A stretch of 29,025 bases of DNA, taken from the NCBI GenBank assembly GCA_036666555.1, contig JAVWVS010000029.1, positions 1-29,025 of the forward strand, in the 5' to 3' direction. Source of the stretch: UMGS1251 sp036666555 (GTDB taxonomy: Bacteria > Bacillota > Clostridia > Lachnospirales > Lachnospiraceae). Shown here piece after piece: positions 18,613 through 26,299 of the stretch; positions within the stretch are counted from its first letter, which is position 1; each line of letters opens with the position of its first letter. The position numbers and the translations under genes are program-made. The notes below the pieces were generated by a model that did not search any database, had not been told where the DNA came from, and saw nothing but the letters and a program-made list of their open reading frames with translations.

Positions 18613-21600
18613 TTTCACACTTCCTTTCATCACCCTCGTCTATCATTTCCTTTTTTTCAAAATCAAAGATGCTTCCTTGAATAATTGCTTCTTTGTCCAC
18701 CGCAATTTCAGGTGCATAAATATTGCCAATAATTAAAGCATTGTCTGTAATTTGTACCTTTTGACTTGCATATACATTACCTCTTACCATTCCCTCAACA
18801 ATAATCTCTTCCCCTTTCAAATCACCCATTACAGTGGAATCCTTCATGCATAATACAACACCTTTTGCTTCTACACTTTTCTTTACCAGTGCTCCGGTGT
18901 TAATAATGATGTTCTCTCCTTGAATACTCCCGTTAATCACACCTGTAATCTGCAATTCTTTATGTTCTAAATGTGAAGTAACTGACTCTGATTCCATCAT
19001 TTTTATCTCTTGTTTATGTTCCTGCGCTATCTCTTTTGCTTCCGGAATCTGTTTCGGTTTCTTTTTAAATGCATTTTTAATTCGATCAAGCATTCTCGAG
19101 AACAGACCCTTCCTACGTTTTTCATAGGTAACCAGTTCTAACTTGTCCTCCGTCTTTTCTCCGGTTGGATTGATTTCCACTACTTCTTTCTCATGTTCCT
19201 TTTGATTTTGCTCACTCGCCTTAGCATCTCTATTCGATTCTGTCTCCTGGGTGCCATTGGTGCCATCAATTTTATCACCTACACTGGATTTCTGAGACGG
19301 GGTCGCATTTTCTTCCGATATTTCTGCTGTAGCAGTATCCCTACTTTCATGATTCATGACCAATACTTCTTTTTCAATGGGTATTATTTTTTCTACTGAT
19401 ACTTCCCTAACCGCTAATACATCTTTTTGTACCGGTATTTCTTTGGGTATTGGTACTTCTACCGGTATTTTTACCGGTATTTCTTTTGCAATAGGAACTT
19501 CCACCGGCACTTCTAAAGGTACTTCTACCTGTACTTGCATAGGTCTTTCTGTGGGAGATTCGTCCTGCAAGCTCTTCAGTAAATCCATGAGCCGCTCTTC
19601 CTCTTGAGATTCTAACGATTCAAACTGTGGCGCATCTGTATGTAATTCCAATCCTTCTGATATCTCATCAGAATTCTCCTCTATAATATCTTCGAGTGTA
19701 TCTTCCGACATTTCTTCATGTATGTCTTCACGTATGTCTTCCTGCGGTTCTGCTACATCCACCTCATCTACTTTATCTTCCTCTTTCTCAACATCTTGAA
19801 CCGCTTCTTCTGATGCGGTTACAATTTCCAACAATTCATCTACTCTTTCCGGATTCTGCACCTTCGTCTGCAAATTGTTAAACAAGTCATTTAAGCTTTC
19901 TCCCGGATCTTCTGTCTGCATAAATCTTTCCTCCATTGAACCGGAGGGTTCGGAATCATCCGAAGGTTCACCCGAAGAACCGGAGGGTTCGGAATCATCC
20001 GAAGGTTCATTCGAAGAACCGGAGGGTTCGGAATCATCCGAAGGTTCACCCGAAGAACCGGAGGGTTCGGAATCATCCGAAGGTTCATTCGAAGAACCGG
20101 AGGGTTCGGAATCATCCGAAGGTTCACCCGAAGAACCGGAGGGTTCGGAATCATCCGAAGGTTCATTCGAAGAACCGGAGGGTTCGGAATCATCCGAAGG
20201 TTCACCCGAAGAACCGGAGGGTNNNNNNNNNNNNNNNNNNNNNNNNNNNNNNNNNNNNNNNNNNNNNNNNNNNNNNNNNNNNNNNNNNNNNNNNNNNNNN
20301 NNNNNNNNNNNNNNNNNNNNNNATCATCCGAAGGTTCACCCGAAGAACCGGAGGGTTCGGAATCATCCGAAGGTTCACCCGAAGAACCGGAGGGTTCGGA
20401 ATCATCCGAAGGTTCATTCGAAGAACCGGAGGGTTCGGAATCATCCATCGCCATCATTGGTTCTGTGATGGGTTGGCCTTCTTTTTCTGCTCCTATGTCT
20501 AGCAACGGTATACTCATTCCCGAATTCTCACTATCTTCGTGAACCTCCATTTCCGTTTCTCCCTTAGATATAAGCTCTTCCAAATCTTCTTGTCTGGACA
20601 TCCCAAGCGGCTCCTGTTTCGATGTCTGCGATTCTCCGCTTGGGTTGTCTAGTTCATGATTGATAGATACAAACACTTTATTTACAAAATCCTCGTCTTC
20701 ATCTTCTTGTGGGGAATTGGAACTTTGTGATTCAAAAGAATCTAAACTCTTTAGTTCTTCAGGCGTCATCCAGATATCTTCCGCTACCTGCTCACCCTCA
20801 ACACTTCCAGTGTCTTCTGCTTCTTGTGAACGCAACGCATCAGAAAAAGTTTCTTCTTTCATTTTTCCTTGCTCTAAAAGTTCTTGCAATTCTTCCTGTG
20901 TATCCGGTGTTCCATTTGTATCACTTTTATGCTCTTTGTTGGACTTCTCCGTAGTCGTTGCTCCTCCGAACACGCCGGAAAAAAGTGTGTTTGTAAAGGC
21001 CCCGCTTACTCTATTCTCTCTGGACGACATCCTTTCATTCGATTCTTGCTGCAGCATCTCCTGCAAATCTTGAAAATCAATTCCTTCCGTAGCATCTTCT
21101 TCACTTTCTTCCGATACCAGGTCTGCATTAATTTGTCTGTCTGTTCCTATCACTTCCCCATTTTGAAATAAGCCACTTTCACTATTTTCAAAAACTTCCA
21201 CTTCTTTTTCCTTTGCTTTCTTGCGGTGTTGCCTATTTTTATTTCTGACACTTACTTTTTCTTTTTGAACTTCTTTGGTCGCTGCATCATCTACATATTT
21301 GATTTCTTCTGCTTCAAACACCTTGGTACGGTATTCTTCCATATCTTCAAAACGGCGTACTACACTAAAGTCTAAGGGATTTCTGGTATCCCCATCTATT
21401 TCAATTAGATTTTTCACAACCATTTCATCTTCTACCACTTTTTTTGGTATGTGTTCTGTTATTTTTTCTTCTAATTCATCCACGTTTTTTACCCATATTT
21501 TATCCGGAAGAGTTGGATCCACATCCGGATGCGCCAAATAGTAAGTCTGTATGTCCGCCAGCAAGGACTCAATTTCTAATTCAATATCATCTTGCTTCCC

Positions 21601-21696
21601 TTTTACGGAAGGTTTCTGTTCTTTGCCGGAAGTATCACTTGCAACATTCGTATTTTCTTTTTTCTTTCTTCCAAATATACTCGTTCTTTTTGCCAT
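18593..21696 (-). CDS. Large chimeric bactofilin-domain protein with internal 13-residue repeats (interrupted by assembly gap)
   Basis: Reading from the ATG at 21696, a hydrophilic cytoplasmic region of about 417 residues leads into DDSEPSGSS(G/N)EPS repeats (19938-20445), interrupted by 100 N. The frame on the far side, taken at the same phase of the repeat, runs without a stop through SMEERFMQTEDPG to the stop at 18593. With a true gap of 5+39k bases the total is a whole number of codons (1002 residues plus 13k), so this is one gene and the apparent frameshift comes from the gap length. The C-terminal part has an acidic region, EVPVEVP/KEIPV repeats (about 19370-19545), a basic amphipathic stretch (GLFSRMLDRIKNAFKKK, near 19055-19115) and a bactofilin beta-helix (about 18640-18980). 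Bactofilins polymerise into cytoskeletal scaffolds. A GGAGGA before the ATG at 19921 allows a shorter 442-residue internal product. Confidence 0.82.
19938..20445 (-). repeat. 39-bp in-frame tandem repeat array (13-residue unit), split by gap
   Basis: The unit encodes DDSEPSGSSGEPS or DDSEPSGSSNEPS. Seven complete units occupy 19938-20210 and alternate strictly G, N, G, N, G, N, G, which makes a 78-bp higher-order repeat. A partial unit abuts the gap at 20211-20222. Beyond the gap are a partial unit (20323-20344) and two complete units (20345-20383 with G, 20384-20422 with N), then a terminal partial unit. Units are otherwise identical in sequence, showing recent expansion or ongoing homogenisation. 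Because 39 is divisible by 3, copy-number change keeps the frame. The peptide is acidic and Ser/Pro-rich, so probably an extended linker. Confidence 0.95.
20223..20322. other. Assembly gap of 100 N inside the tandem repeat
   Basis: Exactly 100 N lie between two phases of the same 39-bp repeat. The sequence before and after the gap fixes the true length to 5+39k bases (for example 83, 122 or more) if only whole units are missing. One hundred does not fit this series, so the run is a placeholder of unknown size. It creates a false frame change in the gene that spans it. Confidence 0.97.
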
Positions 21697-21713
21697 GATT
21701 CCGTTCCTGCTTT

Positions 21714-22010
21714 CTATTTTTTGTTATCATTAAGAATCGTCTGCTTCTTGCTGTCTTCCAATTCCTGCATTTGATAAGACATTTTCTCTACATTTTGTTT
21801 TAACTGTGAATATTGCATCTGGAGATAGATACCTTGCAGTGCGCCCAAACAACAAAAGACTATTAAAGCCAGAATTGCAATGTTTTTTGCAGAAGCACTC
21901 TTCTTTTCCTTTTTTTCACATTCTAGCAACTGCATTCGTAATTGTTCCAAATGTTTGACACGCTCTATTTTTCCTTGTATTTCATCTTCTGTTTTTAAAT
22001 TTTCTTCCAT
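21714..22010 (-). CDS. Small single-pass membrane protein with coiled coils
   Basis: The product has 98 residues from the ATG at 22010; a TTG at 22031 would add seven. A charged N-terminal helix (about 10-40) is followed by one transmembrane segment (43-62, AILALIVFCCLGALQGIY region) and a Gln/Lys/Glu-rich C-terminal helix suited to coiled-coil pairing. I do not recognise a family. The gene lies between the last prepilin gene and the bactofilin-type gene with spacers under 35 bases. It may tether a cytoplasmic scaffold to the membrane, but this is only an inference from topology and place. Confidence 0.7.
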   Translation of the reverse strand: MEENLKTEDEIQGKIERVKHLEQLRMQLLECEKKEKKSASAKNIAILALIVFCCLGALQGIYLQMQYSQLKQNVEKMSYQMQELEDSKKQTILNDNKK

Positions 22011-22040
22011 GGCTCCCTCTCTGTTTCTCAATTGAAATTA

Positions 22041-22775
22041 TTATCTGTGTTTATCATTTAAACTAGCTACCGATACATCTGACTGAAATTCATAACTCTT
22101 TTTTGGTCCTTTACCGCTTACAGTCACCGTATATAATCCTTGTTTTCTCAGCTGGTCTGCAGTAACCGCATTCATCATTCCTTCATCTATAATCTGTAAA
22201 TCTAAATCAAGTCCTTGGTAAAATCCACCGCTATAGGACAACCCTTGAATAACATCCGGTCTTTTCTTTTTTCCGGTAGTTCCATCTATTGGACCTTTAT
22301 CTAAATAGATTTTCTTAAATCCCAAGTCTATTCCATTTCCTATGAATGGGTCGGAAGCGGTAATGATCGGACTTATACTCTGGTCTGGATAAATGGGATT
22401 AGAATATTGTCCTACTGCATAATATGTACTCCCTATTTTTTCCACATAGATGTCCATTGTTAATGACTTACCCGGTATATCTGATTTTCCTGTGAAGTAA
22501 CCGCTACAATCTACACCGACTATTCTCTTATCCGCATCCTCTTGACTCATATGGTAAAACACTTTGATATCTTTTCCATAGAGTAGATATCCTTTAATAT
22601 CATCTGCCACGCCCTCCACCAATGCTTCTGAATTCCCCATCACAGTTTGTTCCAAATACAATTTACTTCCGGATGTGACCATGGAGGCTAGAACAACATA
22701 AAAGATTGACATCACACCCAGTGAAACAACTAATTCCATAATGGTAAATCCCCGATTATCTCTGATTCTTTTCAT
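22041..22775 (-). CDS. Type IV prepilin-like protein (minor pilin, PulG/ComG type)
   Basis: From the ATG at 22775 the product has 244 residues; an ATG at 22787 has its AAGGG site immediately against it and is less likely. The leader MKRIRDNRG ends at a class III cleavage site followed by FTIMELVVSL, with Glu at mature position 5 and a long hydrophobic helix, the hallmark of type IV pilins. The remainder is a hydrophilic pilin head about 200 residues long, larger than most major pilins, so a minor pilin is more likely. PilD encoded downstream should process it. Confidence 0.9.
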   Translation of the reverse strand: MKRIRDNRGFTIMELVVSLGVMSIFYVVLASMVTSGSKLYLEQTVMGNSEALVEGVADDIKGYLLYGKDIKVFYHMSQEDADKRIVGVDCSGYFTGKSDIPGKSLTMDIYVEKIGSTYYAVGQYSNPIYPDQSISPIITASDPFIGNGIDLGFKKIYLDKGPIDGTTGKKKRPDVIQGLSYSGGFYQGLDLDLQIIDEGMMNAVTADQLRKQGLYTVTVSGKGPKKSYEFQSDVSVASLNDKHR

Positions 22776-22790
22776 TGTATTTTCCATCCC

Positions 22791-23258
22791 TTATTTGTCT
22801 ATTTGGTACACATGTACTTTTTTGATTCCAGTAGGTGATTCTATTCCCTTTTCTTTTTGTTTGAACTTCAATCCAGTCACGAGAGATGTGGTTCTTGCTG
22901 GTGTATACACAACGCTAGGAGCTAATGACTGATACTGTTTTTCCCCATTTGGTTGCGAAGGGTCGAAAAGATAAATATCCGCACCAGTGATTTTTTCCAT
23001 TTTCATATCCATCGCAAAGACTGTTCCCGTACCCGTTTCAGTAATGCCGGTATTGTCCTGTGCTTCTAGCCCCTTAAAAATCTTTTCCCATTCTCTGGAG
23101 TCATAGGTCGCTCGCAAAAACAGAAAATTAGCCTGTGCTACCGTAGCTGAAAATGCAACTACCAACATGGTTAAAACAGCCATTCCGGCCATCGTTTCCA
23201 GCAAAACCGATCCTTTATTATTGACATGACTTTTTATCCATTGCATGATCTTGTTCAT
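22791..23258 (-). CDS. Type IV prepilin-like protein (minor pilin)
   Basis: The product has 155 residues. A 16-residue basic leader ends in NNKG, followed by SVLLETMAGMAVLTMLVVAF: Glu at mature position 5 and an uninterrupted hydrophobic helix, as in class III prepilins. The head domain is only about 110 residues. AAGGAGG precedes the ATG. It ends three bases before the next prepilin gene, as in minor-pilin clusters (PilV/ComGE-like). Major versus minor role cannot be told from sequence; the Ser at mature position 1 instead of Phe points to minor. Confidence 0.85.
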   Translation of the reverse strand: MNKIMQWIKSHVNNKGSVLLETMAGMAVLTMLVVAFSATVAQANFLFLRATYDSREWEKIFKGLEAQDNTGITETGTGTVFAMDMKMEKITGADIYLFDPSQPNGEKQYQSLAPSVVYTPARTTSLVTGLKFKQKEKGIESPTGIKKVHVYQIDK

Positions 23259-23288
23259 CTCTTCCTCCTTGTATGTATTACTTTACTG

Positions 23289-23750
23289 CTACTTCATTTG
23301 CCTTTTTTTGATTGCTTCCCATCTGTTTTTGCTGACTTTCCCTTTACTCTCCATGCCCAATTCTTCCACCAGAATCACCTGATTGGCAATGGCTTCTTCA
23401 ATAATGTTTTTTTCTGTCTCGGTTCCAATATTGCGAATTTCAAAAAAAGTTTTCCCGGTTCGTTTGGTTGTGCCTCCAAGTAAAATATTACGCAGCTGAC
23501 TGCATGTAAGGATACCCTCCCTATTCAGTGCGTTGATGGCCCTGGCACTGAGTGGTAAAATTTCTATATTTTCTACCAGCATACTGCTTTGCTTTTTGCG
23601 TTCTTTTTTGTAATATACCTCATTGATAATTCCGATATCATAAATCCTATCTACGAGATAATGTGCCTCCTCTCTTGATATTTCCGGCTTATTTTCATTA
23701 TCCAGTTCCACCATGATTTTCTGAAAATATGTTTCTATTCCTTTTTCCAT
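23289..23750 (-). CDS. Small protein with RNA polymerase alpha-CTD-like domain
   Basis: The product has 153 residues. Residues about 60-122 look like the C-terminal domain of the RNA polymerase alpha subunit (helix-hairpin-helix fold): IEILPLSARAINALNREGI followed by FFEIRNIGTETEKNII. Compared with E. coli alpha, the DNA-contacting R265, N268 and G296 correspond to R70, N73 and G109, while K298/S299 become E111/T112. The N-terminal 50 residues are charged and helical, not the alpha assembly domain. A GAGGT site precedes the ATG. Possible roles are a transcription modulator of its own operon or a generic DNA- or protein-binding HhH module. Its position between pilin genes suggests pilus control, which is inference. 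Confidence 0.8.
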   Translation of the reverse strand: MEKGIETYFQKIMVELDNENKPEISREEAHYLVDRIYDIGIINEVYYKKERKKQSSMLVENIEILPLSARAINALNREGILTCSQLRNILLGGTTKRTGKTFFEIRNIGTETEKNIIEEAIANQVILVEELGMESKGKVSKNRWEAIKKRQMK

Positions 23751-23769
23751 TCACACTACCTCTTTCAAT

Positions 23770-24444
23770 CTACTTTGTATAAAAGTCTCCTGTATATTGA
23801 TAACGCGTCCATTTCATTTGTTCATCTTTGACAGTTCCTGTCGGTAGATCTACCTTTGTACCATCTGCATTCAAAGTCGCATCTTTGGTGCAATAATAAG
23901 TTGCCGTAATACGATATTCTATCTCGTTTTCACGGATGCGATATTCTACTTTCAAACGATCCCCCACCTTAATACAGTCTTTTGCTATCACATCTGTCTC
24001 CGTTGGTGTTGAAGGTGGTGGGATGGTCTCTCCTGGTGTTGAAGGATAATAGGTCATAAACATTTTGACCTCTAACTCATGATTATTAAATTCATTTTTT
24101 AGTGTTCGATCCACACCTGCTCCATCCACCAGATTGTATTTGAATTTGTACCTTTTTCCATATTTTTCTAATTCTGTATTTCCTACTTGACTAATATTGT
24201 AAATTGCACCTCCAATATCCTTATTCAACTTACCATCCTCTATCGATGGATTGCATTGTTTCTCCAGCTCTGTGCTGTAGAGATACAGTTGATTTCTTGC
24301 GATTCTCACATACACTTTTTGATATCGATAACTTGCGATTAGAAGAATACTGGCGGCCAAGGCAAAAAGAATTATCATGAATCCCAGCGCAACTAGCATA
24401 GTATGTCCATCATCATTTCGCATTCTGTTTTTTTTTCGTTTCAT
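23770..24444 (-). CDS. PilX-like minor pilin / membrane protein lacking Glu5
   Basis: From the ATG at 24444 the product has 224 residues (a TTG at 24453 would add three). A very basic leader (MKRKKNRMRNDDG) is followed by HTMLVALGFMIILFALAASI, a hydrophobic helix in the position of a pilin core. The residue at mature position 5 is Val instead of Glu, as in PilX/GspK-type minor pilins that cap the filament. A 9-base A tract (24428-24436, minus-strand A) encodes part of the leader. The rest is a soluble domain of about 180 residues. It is the first structural gene after the two regulators. Confidence 0.75.
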   Translation of the reverse strand: MKRKKNRMRNDDGHTMLVALGFMIILFALAASILLIASYRYQKVYVRIARNQLYLYSTELEKQCNPSIEDGKLNKDIGGAIYNISQVGNTELEKYGKRYKFKYNLVDGAGVDRTLKNEFNNHELEVKMFMTYYPSTPGETIPPPSTPTETDVIAKDCIKVGDRLKVEYRIRENEIEYRITATYYCTKDATLNADGTKVDLPTGTVKDEQMKWTRYQYTGDFYTK

Positions 24445-24474
24445 CGTTTTCAACCTTTCCCTAACCTTTTCTTT

Positions 24475-25197
24475 TTACTCTTCTTCATACATAAAAGATT
24501 TAAATGCCTCTATTGTTTGGCTTGCATACTTGGGACTAAGAGGCACCCATTCTCCATTGGTCAGTCTAATTTTTCCGCCCCTGATTTCGTCAATATTACG
24601 AATATTTACCAACAATGAGCGACTCGTTTGCACAAATCCTTTTTTTCCCACTTCATCTTTTAAGCATTTCATGGAAGATGTAAATCCAAGGACTTTGTCA
24701 TCATAGTGGATATCTACTATCCGCAACGAGATTTCAAAGTAGAAAATATCTCGGTAAGGTATCTGGAATTTTTCACCCTCTGAATTCACCAAAAATATTT
24801 CTGTCCGTTTTTTTTGTGATATTTCAATAGCTTTGAGCAACGCATGCTCTAGTTTTCCGGAATTTTCATTTCCTTTAATAAGGTATTGAATGGGATTTGT
24901 TTCAAAGACATCAAATACATAGTCTTCACTTGATGTCAAAAAAATAATTTCTGCACTACTTTTCATATTTCGAAGTTGTTTTGCCACTTGTGCACCATTT
25001 GTCTCTTTCATCAAAATATCTAATAAAATAACATCTGCATCATGTGGATTTGTACTTAACCGCCGCAACAGTGCTTCACCACTATAAAATGTTGCAATTG
25101 CCACTACTATTTCATGCTGTTTACATATTTTTCTAATTTCCACTTTGTTTTTTTCACAAATAATTTCATCATCATCACATATAAATATGGTTACCAT
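24475..25197 (-). CDS. LytTR-family response regulator (canonical receiver)
   Basis: From the ATG at 25197 the product has 240 residues; a GTG two codons earlier is possible. The receiver domain is intact: acidic cluster CDDDE near the N-terminus, phospho-acceptor Asp in ILLDIL (D60), Thr/Ser in FLTSSED, and Lys in YLIKGN (K108). The C-terminal LytTR DNA-binding domain includes FYFEIS, FVQTSRSLLVNIRNI and WVPLSPKY. AgrA, ComE and VirR are family members and normally bind direct repeats upstream of target promoters. It likely pairs with the divergently encoded GHKL kinase and controls the pilus operon it belongs to. Confidence 0.93.
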   Translation of the reverse strand: MVTIFICDDDEIICEKNKVEIRKICKQHEIVVAIATFYSGEALLRRLSTNPHDADVILLDILMKETNGAQVAKQLRNMKSSAEIIFLTSSEDYVFDVFETNPIQYLIKGNENSGKLEHALLKAIEISQKKRTEIFLVNSEGEKFQIPYRDIFYFEISLRIVDIHYDDKVLGFTSSMKCLKDEVGKKGFVQTSRSLLVNIRNIDEIRGGKIRLTNGEWVPLSPKYASQTIEAFKSFMYEEE

Positions 25198-25217
25198 TTT
25201 CACTCTTTCCCCGAGTA

Positions 25218-25985
25218 TTAAAGCAACGGAACATCCGCATACTCGGCAAGAAACTCTGTTAAGAGCTTCTGGTACCTTATTCCTATCGGAATATGGACCT
25301 CCTCTCCTAAAATAGCCTCTTCTTTTCCTATTTTTTTTAAATATCTTATGTTTATTATGTAAGAACGGTGTACTCTTACTAATCCTCGTCCACCTAATTC
25401 ATCTTCTAATTCTGATAAAGTTCCTGAAAAGCTATCGACCAACCTCCCGTTTTTTCCAAAAACTCCCACTTTTTTATCCTGTATTTTCAAATACCATATC
25501 TCATTGTATTGGATGTAGCGCATTCCAAACACACCTCTATATACGAATGCAGATTCTTTTTTTTCCTTGATTTTCCTTAGACAATTAACCATCAATTGTT
25601 CAAATTCATAAAATGAGAACTTCCGATACAGCATATAGTGAAATGCGCCCACGTCAAAAGAATCTAACACTCGTTCCGGTTCTTCGGTGAGATATACGAT
25701 TTCTCCCTCATATCCTTTTTTTCGGAATTCCTTTGCCACTTCAAACCCATCCACTTCTTGCAATTGAGTATTAATTAAAATCATGTCACAGTCATACATA
25801 TCCCGATATGATATTGCAAAAAGCATCGCATTTGGGCTGGCAAATGTCCTGATTTCTAATTCAATATTATTTTCATGCGCAATATACTCTAAAAAACTTT
25901 GATGCATATTCAATAACCATGTATTTTTTTCACAGATTACTACTTGTGTAATTTGTTTCACCATTTCTTCCCTTTTTGCTATCAT
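25218..25985 (-). CDS. LytTR-family regulator with degenerate (pseudo-)receiver
   Basis: The product has 255 residues, starting at an ATG preceded by GGGAG. The receiver fold is recognisable, but the key residues are gone: EKN (19-21) replaces the acidic pair, N72 in ILINTQ replaces the phospho-acceptor Asp, and Y120 stands where the conserved Lys is expected (HYMLYRK). The C-terminal LytTR domain is well kept (WYLKIQDKK, VRVHRSYIINIRYL, HIPIGIRYQ). It probably binds DNA without phosphorylation, perhaps as a partner or antagonist of the canonical regulator encoded 14 bases downstream. It is the first gene of the operon. Confidence 0.9.
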   Translation of the reverse strand: MIAKREEMVKQITQVVICEKNTWLLNMHQSFLEYIAHENNIELEIRTFASPNAMLFAISYRDMYDCDMILINTQLQEVDGFEVAKEFRKKGYEGEIVYLTEEPERVLDSFDVGAFHYMLYRKFSFYEFEQLMVNCLRKIKEKKESAFVYRGVFGMRYIQYNEIWYLKIQDKKVGVFGKNGRLVDSFSGTLSELEDELGGRGLVRVHRSYIINIRYLKKIGKEEAILGEEVHIPIGIRYQKLLTEFLAEYADVPLL

Positions 25986-26143
25986 TTTATTTCTCCCAAT
26001 TCGTACACCCTAATCCTATGTGTTCTTTATACTATTTTACCTTTTTTTTGGGTTTTTGCACCAAATCATACTCCAGTTTCATAATTTAGTACACGAACAC
26101 ACATTTTTCGCCTTTGTACTCGCTAGAATTCCCCTTTTTTTTC

Positions 26144-26183
26144 ATTTCATGCTTCTTTTTTGCTCATTTGGGATTTCATGCTT
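26144..26183. promoter_or_regulatory. Direct repeat ATTTCATGCTT x2, possible operator
   Basis: The 11-mer occurs exactly at 26144-26154 and 26173-26183, 29 bases start to start, just upstream of the kinase -35 box. Tandem direct repeats are the usual form of LytTR operators, but the spacing (29 rather than about 21) and sequence do not match the AgrA consensus, so the role is a guess. Confidence 0.35.
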
Positions 26184-26193
26184 TTCTTATTAT

Positions 26194-26222
26194 TTGATTT
26201 TTCTTTTCTTTTAGGATATAAT
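26194..26222 (+). promoter_or_regulatory. Sigma-A type promoter of the histidine kinase gene
   Basis: TTGATT at 26194-26199 and a perfect TATAAT at 26217-26222 are separated by 17 bases. Transcription would begin near 26229, giving a leader of about 70 bases before the ATG at 26300. Confidence 0.75.
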
Positions 26223-26299
26223 TATTAAAATTAGATTCACAAGTTATTGTAGATATGTTACGCTTGTAACGAAGTCTAGAGAGAAATGGGGGGTTGTTT

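Larger units (their letters stand above)
25986..26293. promoter_or_regulatory. Divergent control region between kinase and pilus operon
   Basis: These 308 bases separate the plus-strand kinase from the minus-strand operon and should hold both promoters and the LytTR operators. A good plus-strand promoter and an exact 11-bp direct repeat are annotated separately. A small inverted repeat GTTAC-GCTT-GTAAC lies at 26257-26270 in the kinase leader. On the minus strand, AGTATAAAG near 26028-26036 could serve as a -10, but no good -35 is present, as is common for activator-dependent LytTR promoters. No coding sequence is supported here. Confidence 0.6.

Noticed and set aside
19891..20222. Minus-strand reading PPVLRVNLRMIPN repeats as the C-terminus of the protein starting at 21696
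   Set aside because: It arises only because the 100-N placeholder shifts the frame; the repeat phase on both sides gives DDSEPSGSS(G/N)EPS and continues into the bactofilin region.
19938..20445. CRISPR array
   Set aside because: The repeats are contiguous without unique spacers and encode an in-frame peptide repeat.
19875..20502. Plus-strand repetitive open frames (EPEGSESSEGSPE and NRRVRNHPKVHPK types)
   Set aside because: The 39-bp unit has no stop in several frames on both strands, so these are shadows of the real minus-strand gene; they have no ribosome binding site.
23289..23750. Truncated rpoA pseudogene
   Set aside because: Only the CTD-like part matches, the N-terminal half is a different charged sequence, and the frame is intact with its own ribosome binding site.
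25986..26293. AgrD-like signal peptide gene beside the kinase
   Set aside because: No short open frame with a ribosome binding site and suitable sequence is present on either strand, and no AgrB-type protein is in the window.
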